From an uncultured Holophagaceae bacterium (GTDB lineage: Bacteria > Acidobacteriota > Holophagae > Holophagales > Holophagaceae), in the NCBI GenBank assembly GCA_903937385.1, contig CAIZZF010000026.1:372001-436000 (forward strand): a DNA stretch of 64,000 nt, read 5' to 3'. Made by a program: the position numbers and the translations under genes. The notes under the pieces were generated by a model that had not been told where the DNA came from, made no database searches, and saw nothing but the letters and a program-made list of their open reading frames with translations. Below are positions 32,732-41,049 of this stretch, in pieces (positions within the stretch are counted from its first letter, which is position 1; every line of letters starts with the position of its first letter).

Positions 32732-35134
32732 TTAGGCCCGGTCCCGCCCCAGCCGCATGGAGTTGCCGATGACCGACAGGCTGGAGAGCACCATGGCCCC
32801 GGCGGCAAGAATGGGATTCAGCACCCCGGTCATGGCCAGCGAGATGCCCAGGGTGTTGTAGAAGAAGGCCCAGAAGAGGTTCTGCTTGAGCACCCGGAGG
32901 GTGAGGGTGGCCAGCCGGAACACCCCGCTGATGCGTGTCAGGGAGTCCCGCATCAGCACCACCGGCGCCGCGTGGGTGGCCAGGTCCGCGCCCGACCCCA
33001 TGGCGATGCCCAGGTCCGCCGCGGCCAGGGCCGGGGCGTCGTTCACGCCGTCGCCCACCATGGCCACCACCTTGCCCTCGGCCTGGTAGCCGCGCACAGC
33101 CTCAGCCTTCTCGGCGGGGGACACGCCACCCACCCAGGCGTCCACGCCCACGACCCGGGCGATGCGCTCGGTGGTGGCCGGGGCGTCCCCGGAGAGCAGG
33201 ACGGTCCGGATGCCCCGGGCGCGCAGCTCGGTGATGACGGCGGCGGCCTCGTCGCGGGGGCGATCCCCGAAGGCCATGGCCCCGGCAGAGCTCCCGTCCA
33301 CGGCGGCGAAGGCCACGGTCAGGCCCTCGGCCTCCCAGCCCTCGGCCTGGGCGGCCAGGGAGGCGGGCAGGAGGACGCCTTCCTCAGCCAGGAGGGTCCG
33401 ATTGCCCATGATCACGCGCCGCCCCGCCACGGTACCCAAGAGGCCCCGGCCGGCGCGCACCTCGATGTCGGTGGCATCCAGGCGCCCCAGGCCCTGCCCT
33501 TCCGCGTGCCGCACCAGGGCGTGGGCCAGGGGATGCTCGGAGTAGGACTCCAGGCCCGCCACCAGGTCCAGGTGCTCCAGGGCCGCGTGCCGCACGCGGA
33601 ACACGCCCTCCGTGAGGGTCCCGGTCTTGTCCAGGATCAGCAGGTCCACCCGGCGGAAGGTCTCCAGCACCCGGACGTCCCGGATGATGATGCCCTGGCG
33701 CGAGGCCGCGCCGATGGCCGCGGTGGTGGCCAGCGGCGTGGCGATGCCCAGGGCACAGGGGCAGGCGATGACCAGCACGGCGATGCCGCGCAGCAGAGCC
33801 TCCGTGGCGGAGAGGTCCCGCAACAGGCAGACCGCCACCGTGAGGGCGGCCAGGCCCAGCACCACCGGGATGAAGACCCGGGAGACCCGGTCCACCGTGC
33901 GCTCCAGGGGGCTTTTGCTGGCCAGGGCCCCCTGCACCGACTTCACGATCTGGGCCAGGGTGGAGTCCTCGCCGCAACGCGTGACGCGGATCGCCAGGAC
34001 CCCCGTGGTGTTGAGGCTGCCGCAGATGACCTCGCCGCCCACGGCCTTGGGCCGGGGGTCCGACTCGCCCGTGACCACGGACTCGTCCACGGCGGAAGTC
34101 CCCTCCACCACGACCCCGTCGGCGGGGATGCGCTCGCCGGGCTTGACCAGCAGGATCGTGCCCGGTTCAAGCGCCTCGATGGCCACGAAGTGGTCCTGTC
34201 CCTCCAGGCGGAGGCGGGCCTTCCGGGGCAGCAGGCGGTGCAGCATGGCAATGGCGCGGGCACTGCGGTCCTTGGCGCCCCGCTCCAGGGCCTTGCCCGT
34301 GAGCACCAGGGTGACGATGGCGCAGGCGGTGTCGAAGTAGAAGTGGCGCCCGCCCAGGAAGGCCTGGGCGCTGCTGTAGAGGAAGGCCGCCAGCACGCCC
34401 GTGGAGATCAGCGCCTCCATGCGGAGGTGGCCGGTCTTGAGGCCGAACCAGGCGATGCGGTGGATGGGCCAGGCCGAGTAGAGGACCGCCGGCAGCGCCA
34501 GGGCCATGAGGATGAAGGGCACGCCCCGCTGCGCCCAGCCTGCGATGCCCTCCCAGTAGCTGGCGTAGATCACGAGGCTGAACAGCATCACGTTCATCCA
34601 CATGGCCCCGGCGATGCCCAGACGCAGCACCATGTCCTGCCACTCGCGGCGGTCGCCCTCCTGCTCCGAGCCGAACTCCGCAGCCCGGTAGCCCAGGGCC
34701 TTCACGCGGTCCGGGACGGTGCCCGGCGGGATCAGCTGGGGGCAGTAGGTGACCTTGAGCAGGTCCGAGGTGAACAGCACCTCTGCGGACACGATGCCCG
34801 CCTCCTGGCGCAGGGCGTGCTCCACCACCCAGCCGCAGGCCGCGCACCACATGCCGGAGATCTGGTAGAGGGCCTCCTTGGTCTCGGCGCCCTCGGGCAC
34901 CGCCGGGGCCGGGGCCTCAGCCTGCCCCAGCAGGCCCAGGCGCAGGCTCTCCTGGAAGAGGCTGGTCTCCCGCGGGTCCTGGCCGGTGTCGAGGGTGCCA
35001 CTCTCCAGGAGGATGGCGTAGACATTCAGGCAGCCGGTGCAGCAGAACCGCTTGGGGACGTCCCGGAAGCTCTGGAGCTGGGGGCTCTTCGTGGCGGCGG
35101 CGCCGCACAGATCGCAGGCCCCCCCGGTGCTCAT
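32732..35134 (-). CDS. ccoI: Copper-translocating P1B-type ATPase of cbb3 oxidase assembly
   Basis: 800 residues. A cysteine-rich N-terminus (CDLC at 7-10, CCTGC at 31-35) precedes an HMA domain with the CAAC site at 97-100. The membrane part carries CPCALG. The phosphorylation site is ILDKTGTLTEG, the HP motif is SEHPLAHALV, and the hinge is GDGVNDAPALAAAD. The two N-terminal cysteine modules are the hallmark of CcoI/FixI/CopA2 enzymes, which export copper across the inner membrane for the CuB site of cbb3 oxidases. It is the last gene of the leftward operon and overlaps the preceding small gene by 4 bases. Confidence 0.93.
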   Translation of the reverse strand: MSTGGACDLCGAAATKSPQLQSFRDVPKRFCCTGCLNVYAILLESGTLDTGQDPRETSLFQESLRLGLLGQAEAPAPAVPEGAETKEALYQISGMWCAACGWVVEHALRQEAGIVSAEVLFTSDLLKVTYCPQLIPPGTVPDRVKALGYRAAEFGSEQEGDRREWQDMVLRLGIAGAMWMNVMLFSLVIYASYWEGIAGWAQRGVPFILMALALPAVLYSAWPIHRIAWFGLKTGHLRMEALISTGVLAAFLYSSAQAFLGGRHFYFDTACAIVTLVLTGKALERGAKDRSARAIAMLHRLLPRKARLRLEGQDHFVAIEALEPGTILLVKPGERIPADGVVVEGTSAVDESVVTGESDPRPKAVGGEVICGSLNTTGVLAIRVTRCGEDSTLAQIVKSVQGALASKSPLERTVDRVSRVFIPVVLGLAALTVAVCLLRDLSATEALLRGIAVLVIACPCALGIATPLATTAAIGAASRQGIIIRDVRVLETFRRVDLLILDKTGTLTEGVFRVRHAALEHLDLVAGLESYSEHPLAHALVRHAEGQGLGRLDATDIEVRAGRGLLGTVAGRRVIMGNRTLLAEEGVLLPASLAAQAEGWEAEGLTVAFAAVDGSSAGAMAFGDRPRDEAAAVITELRARGIRTVLLSGDAPATTERIARVVGVDAWVGGVSPAEKAEAVRGYQAEGKVVAMVGDGVNDAPALAAADLGIAMGSGADLATHAAPVVLMRDSLTRISGVFRLATLTLRVLKQNLFWAFFYNTLGISLAMTGVLNPILAAGAMVLSSLSVIGNSMRLGRDRA

Positions 35135-35292
35135 GAGTGCTGGGACTGGGGAACCCGCCCGTGCTCGTCGAGCATCACGGGGTTCGCCTTCTTGGCGTAG
35201 TGGTAGGCCACCACAAGGATGGTGATGAAGAGCACGCCGATGACGCCGAACATCGTCAGGTAGGCCCCCCCGCCGCGTTTGGTCTCACTCAT
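35131..35292 (-). CDS. Small single-helix protein in the ccoH position
   Basis: 53 residues from the ATG at 35292. There is one membrane helix (about 11-30, YLTMFGVIGVLFITILVVAYHY) and a short charged tail. It sits exactly between ccoG and ccoI, where ccoH (fixH) normally lies, and overlaps ccoI by 4 bases. It is far shorter than CcoH and lacks its periplasmic domain. It may be a reduced functional counterpart; that is inference from position. Confidence 0.75.
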   Translation of the reverse strand: MSETKRGGGAYLTMFGVIGVLFITILVVAYHYAKKANPVMLDEHGRVPQSQHS

Positions 35293-35297
35293 GGTGG

Positions 35298-36632
35298 CTA
35301 CCTCTTCAGGGGCATGATGAAGGTCATTTCCTCGGCATCGGCGGAACGGGCTCCATCGGCCTTGGCCAGGATCCGGATGTGGTGCACATCCTGTCCATCC
35401 TGCACGAAGGGCGCGCGGAGTTCCACCGTCCGCTCGAAGGTCTCGCCAGGTTTGAGGACGACGGGGTTCCCCGGCAGGGCCAGCTCGGCACCGGCCAGCC
35501 CTTCCACCGTGAGCTGCACCTGCGTGATGCGCCCCGTCCGGTTGGCCAGCTTCAGGCGGATCAGGTTCGCGATACGGCCATCTGGCAGCACCTTGAACAT
35601 CACGGAACGGTCCGGGTTGATCTCCACCAGCACCGGCCGCCGCAGCGAGAGGGCCAGAGCCAGTCCCCCGAGGTAGAAGGCCAAGATGACGAGGATGGCC
35701 ACCCGCTTGGCGTCCCGGAAGCCCCAGCGCATGTACCAGGCCTCCCGCTCGGCGGTCTTGGGCCGCTCGCCCCAGGTGTAGTGGATCAGGCCGGGCTTGC
35801 CGACCTTGCGCAGGATGTCCTCGCAGGCGTCGATGCAGTCGCCGCAGTGGACACACTCGATCTGGAAGGGCGAGTCCCGAATGTCGATCTCCATCTCACA
35901 GACCCGGACGCACTTCTTGCAGTCAATGCAGTCCCGGGCCTCGTCCTTGCCGTCCTGGTAGCTCACCAGCAGCGTGTGTTTGTCCTGCAGCATCCCCTGG
36001 ATGTAGCCGTAGGGGCAGACCGAGGTGCAGAACTTCTGACGGACCAGCGTGAGATCCAGGAAGGTCAGGATCGTCACCGTGGCGCCGGTGATGCCGCCCA
36101 CGGTGATCAGGTCCAGGTGCAGCAGGCGACCCAGTAGGTCGCGGGGCTCCAGGAAGTAGGAGGTGAAGACGAAGGCCAGGAACACGGAGGCCACCGCGAG
36201 GAGACCGTAGAACAGCCCGTTCGCAACCAGCTTCCTGGTGCCTGGCGCCGCGGTCTTCAGCCGCTGCTGGGCCTGGGCCTTCGCCCAGCGCTCCAGGGAC
36301 TGGCTCCACTCGCTGAAGATCATCTGCGGGCAGGCATAGCTGCAGTAGATCCGGCCATGGATGATGGCCGAGGCCGCGATGATGAACATCAGCAGCATCA
36401 ACGCGAAGAAGATGATCGCGAACTCGCTGATCCAGAGCTCGAAGCCGGCGAAATAGAAGCGCTGCCGGGGAATGTCGAAGCGCATCAGGTTCAAAAAGGG
36501 CGCGGCAACGAAGGCCAGGAAGAAGCCCAGGTGGAACCGCTTCCGGATCCGACGGTAGTTGGTCTCCGCGGGAGGGAGGGGCGGCAGTCGCTCGACCTTG
36601 GGTTTAGGGGCGGGTTCTGCCTGAATGCTCAT
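35298..36632 (-). CDS. ccoG: Cytochrome c oxidase accessory protein CcoG
   Basis: 444 residues. The N-terminal membrane part has cysteine motifs YCSYACPQM and FCTSVCPYGYIQGMLQDKHTLLVSY. Two ferredoxin-type 4Fe-4S sites follow (CIDCKKCVRVCEMEIDIR and CVHCGDCIDACEDIL). The C-terminal immunoglobulin-like domain (about 330-444) is periplasmic. CcoG (RdxA/FixG) is proposed to reduce Cu(II) during cbb3 maturation. It lies between the FAD oxidoreductase (next base) and the small ccoH-position gene. Confidence 0.93.
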   Translation of the reverse strand: MSIQAEPAPKPKVERLPPLPPAETNYRRIRKRFHLGFFLAFVAAPFLNLMRFDIPRQRFYFAGFELWISEFAIIFFALMLLMFIIAASAIIHGRIYCSYACPQMIFSEWSQSLERWAKAQAQQRLKTAAPGTRKLVANGLFYGLLAVASVFLAFVFTSYFLEPRDLLGRLLHLDLITVGGITGATVTILTFLDLTLVRQKFCTSVCPYGYIQGMLQDKHTLLVSYQDGKDEARDCIDCKKCVRVCEMEIDIRDSPFQIECVHCGDCIDACEDILRKVGKPGLIHYTWGERPKTAEREAWYMRWGFRDAKRVAILVILAFYLGGLALALSLRRPVLVEINPDRSVMFKVLPDGRIANLIRLKLANRTGRITQVQLTVEGLAGAELALPGNPVVLKPGETFERTVELRAPFVQDGQDVHHIRILAKADGARSADAEEMTFIMPLKR

Positions 36633-38567
36633 TTAGTTATTGTATAGGATCTTCGGGTTCGGCGAGGGAATGGAAACGCACTCCGTGTAGTGCTCGAAGC
36701 GCTTCATGAGGATGGCGTGCGTGGGGCACCGGGAGGCGCACATCGCGCAGCGGATGCAGGTGCTCTCATCCTTCAGCATGATCCCGCCGAGCTCGTCCTT
36801 GTCCTGCTTGCTCATGGCCTGGTACGCCGCCAGGGAGAGGTCGGCCCCGGCGTCCACCAGGCGGGTGTGGGCGTCCTCGTCGGGCAGGGTGCTGAGGCCC
36901 ACCAGCTTGATGAGGTCCTCGGGGCAGACGTCCACACAGCCGTTGCAGGCGATGCAGTGGTCGGTGTCGAAGATCGTGTTGATGTTGCAGCGCAGGCAGC
37001 GGGCGCCCTGCTGCCGGGCCGTGGCCTCGGGGTAGCTCAGCTCGACATTCTCCACCGAGGTGGCCCGGAGCTCGCTCTCCAGCACGGGGGCGTTGCGGCG
37101 CTCCTCGCGTTGCCAACCCTCCGCCATGGTGTAGACGGCGGGCAGCCAGCGCTTGCGCACCGCCACGTCGGTGCGGGTGCCGCGCAGGTAGTCATGCATG
37201 GAGCGGGCGGCGGTGTGCGCCGAGGCGATGGCGTCGATGAACAGGCGCGCGCCGTGGGCCACATCGCCGCAGGCGAAGATGTCCGGGGCGGTGGTCTGGT
37301 AGGTGAGCGGATCGACCTTGATGAGACCCCGGTTCACTTCCACACCGTCCTCGGGCTTCAAGAAGGATAGGTCCGAGGTCTGGCCGATGGCGAAGATGAC
37401 CGTGTCGGCATGGATGTCGGTGAGGTCGTTCTCGTCGAACTTGGGCTCGAAGCGCCGCTCGTCGTTGAAGACGGACAGGCACTTCACCACGCGCAGGCCC
37501 TTGAGCTTGCCGTTCTCGATGATGATTTCCTTGGGGCCGACGCGGTTGTGGAGGTGGATGCCCTCCTCGGCGCCTTCCTCGACTTCCACATCGTCGGCGG
37601 GCATCTCCTCGCGGGACTCCAGGCAGACCACGTGGATCTCCTTGTCGCCGCTCATGCGCAGGGCGGAGCGCGCCACGTCGTAGGCCACCTTCTCGCTGTG
37701 GCCCATCTCCAGCAGGGCGTCTTCCTTGTTCAGGGCCTCGAAGGGACGCAGGGCGGAGCGCGCCACGTCATAGGCCACGTTGCCGCCACCGACCACCACC
37801 ACGCGGCGGCCCATGGGCAGGGGCGTGCCCTCGTTGAAGGCCTTGAGGAACTCCATGCCGTCGAAGACGCCTTCGGTCTCGCCGCCGGGCAGGCTGAGCT
37901 TGCGACCGTTGGGCAGGCCCACGCCCAGGAAGATGGACTTGTAGCCCTGGGCCCGCAGATCCGCGAGGGTGAAGTCACGGCCCAGCTTCATGTTGCACTT
38001 GAGCTCCACGCCCATGGACAGGATGCCCTGGATCTCGTGACGCACCAGGTCCCGGGGCAGCCGGAAGACCGGCACGCCCACGGTCAGCATGCCGCCGGGC
38101 TCGTGGTTGGCCTCGAACACCGTGACCTTGTAACCAATCTGGACCAGGTCATGGGCCACGGTCATGCCGCTGACGCCGGCGCCGATGACGGCGACCTTCT
38201 CGTAGTCCCCGTGGTTGGGGGGGAGCATGCGCTGGTTGCTGCCAGCTCGGTAGCTGGCGTAGTCGCCGGTCTCGGGGCCGTACTGGTCCGTGACGAAGCG
38301 CTTGAGGGCGCGGATCGCCACGGGTTCGTCCAGGGAGCCGCGCCGGCAGTTGGCCTCGCAGGGCGCGCCACAGACCCGTCCGCAGATGGAGGCGAAGGGG
38401 TTGGTGGAGCGGGCGATGCGGTAGGCGTCCTCGTACCGACCCTCGGCAATGGCCGTCACATACCCGCAGGCGTCCGTATGGACGGGGCAGGCGTGTTGGC
38501 ACTTGACCATCTCGACCCAGTACTGCGAGTCGTCGGGAACCCTGTACTGCCAGCTGGCGTTATCCAC
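36633..38567 (-). CDS. GltD-like FAD/NAD(P)-dependent oxidoreductase with added 4Fe-4S domains
   Basis: 644 residues. The N-terminal Fe-S region (CQHACPVH; CGRVCGAPCEANCRRG) resembles the small subunit of glutamate synthase. The FAD motif is VIGAGVSGMTVA (about 127-138) and the NAD(P) motif is VVVVGGGNVAYDVARSALR (256-274). A C-terminal 2x4Fe-4S ferredoxin domain follows (CIACNGCVDVCPEDLI; CIRCAMCASRCPTHAI). A 30-residue insertion repeats VAYDVARSALR at 264-274 and 294-304. Its place inside a bc-cbb3 operon suggests it passes electrons between NAD(P)H or ferredoxin and the respiratory chain rather than making glutamate. No glutamate synthase large subunit is present. Confidence 0.88.
   Translation of the reverse strand: MDNASWQYRVPDDSQYWVEMVKCQHACPVHTDACGYVTAIAEGRYEDAYRIARSTNPFASICGRVCGAPCEANCRRGSLDEPVAIRALKRFVTDQYGPETGDYASYRAGSNQRMLPPNHGDYEKVAVIGAGVSGMTVAHDLVQIGYKVTVFEANHEPGGMLTVGVPVFRLPRDLVRHEIQGILSMGVELKCNMKLGRDFTLADLRAQGYKSIFLGVGLPNGRKLSLPGGETEGVFDGMEFLKAFNEGTPLPMGRRVVVVGGGNVAYDVARSALRPFEALNKEDALLEMGHSEKVAYDVARSALRMSGDKEIHVVCLESREEMPADDVEVEEGAEEGIHLHNRVGPKEIIIENGKLKGLRVVKCLSVFNDERRFEPKFDENDLTDIHADTVIFAIGQTSDLSFLKPEDGVEVNRGLIKVDPLTYQTTAPDIFACGDVAHGARLFIDAIASAHTAARSMHDYLRGTRTDVAVRKRWLPAVYTMAEGWQREERRNAPVLESELRATSVENVELSYPEATARQQGARCLRCNINTIFDTDHCIACNGCVDVCPEDLIKLVGLSTLPDEDAHTRLVDAGADLSLAAYQAMSKQDKDELGGIMLKDESTCIRCAMCASRCPTHAILMKRFEHYTECVSIPSPNPKILYNN
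37657..37778. repeat. In-frame 90-bp partial duplication inside the GltD-like gene
   Basis: The 32-base segments 37657-37688 and 37747-37778 are identical except for one base and are spaced by exactly 90 bases. They encode the same 11 residues twice within the NAD(P)-binding Rossmann segment. The intervening 19 residues are acidic and unlike the flanks. Confidence 0.85.
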
Positions 38568-38571
38568 GGTG

Positions 38572-38880
38572 TCAATCCTGATGGGGTTTGCGGAAGGCGA
38601 AGACCACGACGGTGACCACGTAGATCAGGGCCAGGGTGGCCACGGTGTAGCTGAGCATCGGGTTGGTCTTGGCCACCATGTTGAACTGCTTGACCAGGGG
38701 TCCCCGGGTGGCGTGGTCCACATCACCGTAGATCTGCAGGAACAGGTAGGCCACGCAGCCGAGGCCGATGACCGGGAAGGCGAGTTTCAGGAACCCAGGG
38801 GCGTCGGTGCCCTTGCGCTCCGTCATCCAGCCGCCGGCGTATTCCTTGAGCTCCTCCTGGCCCTTCTTCTCTTCACTCAT
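38572..38880 (-). CDS. Hypothetical two-helix membrane protein of the oxidase operon
   Basis: 102 residues with helices near 30-48 and 78-97. The N-terminus is very charged (EEKKGQEELKEYAGGWMTERKGTDAPGFLKLAFPVIGLGCVAYLF). The position after ccoO and the start KEYAGGWMTERKGT ... FLKLAFPVIGLG recall the N-terminal membrane anchor of CcoP, which here would lack its haem domains. It overlaps the preceding small gene by 4 bases. A CcoP-anchor-like role is inference. Confidence 0.7.
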   Translation of the reverse strand: MSEEKKGQEELKEYAGGWMTERKGTDAPGFLKLAFPVIGLGCVAYLFLQIYGDVDHATRGPLVKQFNMVAKTNPMLSYTVATLALIYVVTVVVFAFRKPHQD

Positions 38881-39059
38881 GGCGTCCTCCTGATTTTGTC
38901 GTCGTCCTGGAATACCTGGAACTTCGCGTCCTCGCCCTGCTCTCCCCAGTAGCCATCCTTCCGCGACCTGACGAAGAAATAGATGGCCAGCAGGAAGGAC
39001 AGCGTGAAGAACAGGTAGGCGAAATAGACGCTGGGGTAGGTGTAGTCCGTGGCGGGCAT
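38877..39059 (-). CDS. Small CcoQ/CcoS-like single-helix protein
   Basis: 60 residues. One helix (about 11-30) is followed by a cytoplasmic tail with EDAKFQVF at 43-50 and a DDD patch. The same tail motif (EDAKYQVF) occurs in the first gene of the operon (44601-44804), so the two are related. Position directly after ccoO is that of ccoQ; the tail acidic run resembles CcoS. It is a probable cbb3 assembly or stability factor. Confidence 0.7.
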   Translation of the reverse strand: MPATDYTYPSVYFAYLFFTLSFLLAIYFFVRSRKDGYWGEQGEDAKFQVFQDDDKIRRTP

Positions 39060-39063
39060 GGCG

Positions 39064-39633
39064 CTACTTCTCGTAGTCGTTGGCCGGGCGCCAGTCCTTG
39101 CTGCGACCGAGGGTCTGCAGGTAGGCGACCATTGCGCTGAACTCCTCGGGGTTGGCCACGATCCAGGGGTAGGCCGGCATGATGGAGCCCTTCACGAGGT
39201 CGCGGGGATTCCGGAAGTGGGTGCGGTGCCACTGGGTGTCGTACTTGCCGCCGACACGGGCGAGGTCCGGTCCGGTGCGCTTGGTCCCGAACATGTGGGG
39301 ATCGTCATAGACGAACTCATCGGGAGTCGAGATGGGGGCATCCACGCCGCGCCAGCCGTAGCGCTTGGTGTCCGCGAGCAGGGTGCGGATCTGCTGGGTG
39401 TGGCAGTACCAGCAGCCTTCCCGGACGTAGATGGCGCGCCCCTTCTTCTGCAGGTCGTTGAGGGGCACCAGCTTGCCGGTGGGGCCCTTGGCGGCGTCGC
39501 GGTTCTCGAAGGGCTTGGACCAGGAGGTGTCCACCAGGGGTGGCACGACCGTGGTGATGATGCCCCCGATGAAGAACAGGACAAGGGAAAGTCCGATGGC
39601 CCAAAGGGCGTTGTTATCAGCTTTTTTGAACAT
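39064..39633 (-). CDS. ccoO: cbb3-type cytochrome c oxidase subunit II
   Basis: 189 residues. One N-terminal membrane helix (about 10-30) is followed by a single c-type haem site CWYCH at 74-78 and a likely distal Met in GSIMPAYPW. The motif YVREGCWYCHTQQIRTL is characteristic of CcoO. It lies 21 bases downstream of ccoN. Its haem carries electrons to the b-haems of CcoN. Confidence 0.95.
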   Translation of the reverse strand: MFKKADNNALWAIGLSLVLFFIGGIITTVVPPLVDTSWSKPFENRDAAKGPTGKLVPLNDLQKKGRAIYVREGCWYCHTQQIRTLLADTKRYGWRGVDAPISTPDEFVYDDPHMFGTKRTGPDLARVGGKYDTQWHRTHFRNPRDLVKGSIMPAYPWIVANPEEFSAMVAYLQTLGRSKDWRPANDYEK

Positions 39634-39654
39634 GATCGCTCTCCTTTCCGCGGC

Positions 39655-41049
39655 CTAGACGGCCGCCTCCTCAGGGTTGCCCAGGGCAGTGGCCAGAATG
39701 TTGTAGGCGAAGAGCACGATGCCCGTGAACATCATCAGCCCGGACACGAAGCGGACGATCCAGATGGGCTTGAGGGCAATGACGGTATCGATGAAGGGGA
39801 TGCTCACGTTGTTCCACTGCCAGCCCTGCCAGAAGCCGCCCAGCCAGAGGGTGGTGAAGAAGCCCAGGCCGCCGATCATCAGCATCCAGTAGCTCCAGTT
39901 GGCCAGGGAGTCGGAATGCAGCGCCTTGTTCCAGATCCGGGGCACGGCGTAGTAGGTGCCGGCGATGGCGAAGAAGCTGAAGCAGCCGAGCACCGCCATG
40001 TGGGCATGGCCGGGGATCCAGTCTGTCTTGGAGACGATGGCGTTCACCGTGCGCAGGCTGTGCATGGGGCCCTGGAAGCAGGTGAGGAGGTAGAAGACCA
40101 CGCCGGACATGAGGAACTTGAGGGGCACGCTCTCGCGGAGCTGGTGCCACTGGCCCTTCATGGTCGCGAAGAGGTTGTAGACCACCGCCCAGACGGGGAT
40201 CAGCAGCATCAGCGAGAAGGCGATGGCGATGGTCTGCAGCCACTGGGAGATGGGCCCGTGCAGCATGTGGTGGGCGCCGGTCCAGACGTAGACGAAAGCC
40301 AGGGACCAGAAGCCGACCATGGACAGCTTGTGGCTGTGCAGGGGCGTGTTCGAGGCGCGGGGAATGAAGTAGTAGGCGATGGCCAGGCCGATGGGCGTGA
40401 AGATGAGGCCCACGGCGTTGTGCACGTACATCCAGTTCAGGTTCGCCTGGTTGGTGCCGGTGGCGAACAGGGTCGCGAAGTTGCCGGTCAGGTAGACAAA
40501 GGCGGTCCAGAGGATGCAGCCCATCGTGTACCAGATGGTCACGTACATGGCCTGGTACTTGCGGTTGGCCACAGTCATGAAGATGTTGATGCCGAACATG
40601 ATCCAGGCGACCACGACCAGGATGTCGAGGTACCAGGGCAGCTCCGCGTATTCCCAGCCCTGGTTCAGGCCGGCGAGCAGGGTCACGACGGCGCCGAGGA
40701 TGATGACGTTCCAGAGTGCTGCGGTGGCGAGACCGAGCTTCTCACTCCACAGCTTGACGCCGCAGAGGCGGGGGATCACGTAGTAGGCCAGCCCCATGTC
40801 GGCGGCCAGCAGCCAGCCGAAAAGCATGCCGTTCACATGCAGGGGGCGCAGACGGCCGTAGGTGAGCCAGGACATGGTGCCCATGAGGTCGGGCCACACG
40901 AACTTGGCGGCGATGATCACCGCGATGATGCCCACGATGAAGAAGTAGGCCACCGAGCTGATCAGGAACCACTTGGCCGTGGCGTCATCGTGGATGATGG
41001 CCCCTTCCGGCGCGTTGGCCGCTTCGGCCTTACTGAATTGCGGCTGCAT
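39655..41049 (-). CDS. ccoN: cbb3-type cytochrome c oxidase subunit I
   Basis: 464 residues from the ATG at 41049 (GGGAGGG upstream), within the 3' end of the heptaheme gene (20-base overlap). About twelve helices. Haem- and CuB-ligating histidines are seen in [34 protein letters not shown] and [11 protein letters not shown]. The [35 protein letters not shown] stretch is typical of the family. This is the catalytic oxygen-reducing subunit in the inner membrane. High oxygen affinity is usual for the type. Confidence 0.96.
   Translation of the reverse strand: MQPQFSKAEAANAPEGAIIHDDATAKWFLISSVAYFFIVGIIAVIIAAKFVWPDLMGTMSWLTYGRLRPLHVNGMLFGWLLAADMGLAYYVIPRLCGVKLWSEKLGLATAALWNVIILGAVVTLLAGLNQGWEYAELPWYLDILVVVAWIMFGINIFMTVANRKYQAMYVTIWYTMGCILWTAFVYLTGNFATLFATGTNQANLNWMYVHNAVGLIFTPIGLAIAYYFIPRASNTPLHSHKLSMVGFWSLAFVYVWTGAHHMLHGPISQWLQTIAIAFSLMLLIPVWAVVYNLFATMKGQWHQLRESVPLKFLMSGVVFYLLTCFQGPMHSLRTVNAIVSKTDWIPGHAHMAVLGCFSFFAIAGTYYAVPRIWNKALHSDSLANWSYWMLMIGGLGFFTTLWLGGFWQGWQWNNVSIPFIDTVIALKPIWIVRFVSGLMMFTGIVLFAYNILATALGNPEEAAV

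Noticed and set aside
32972..35200. A 742-codon plus-strand open frame
   Set aside because: It is antisense to ccoI, whose motifs are unambiguous; the translation is low-complexity GC-shadow sequence.
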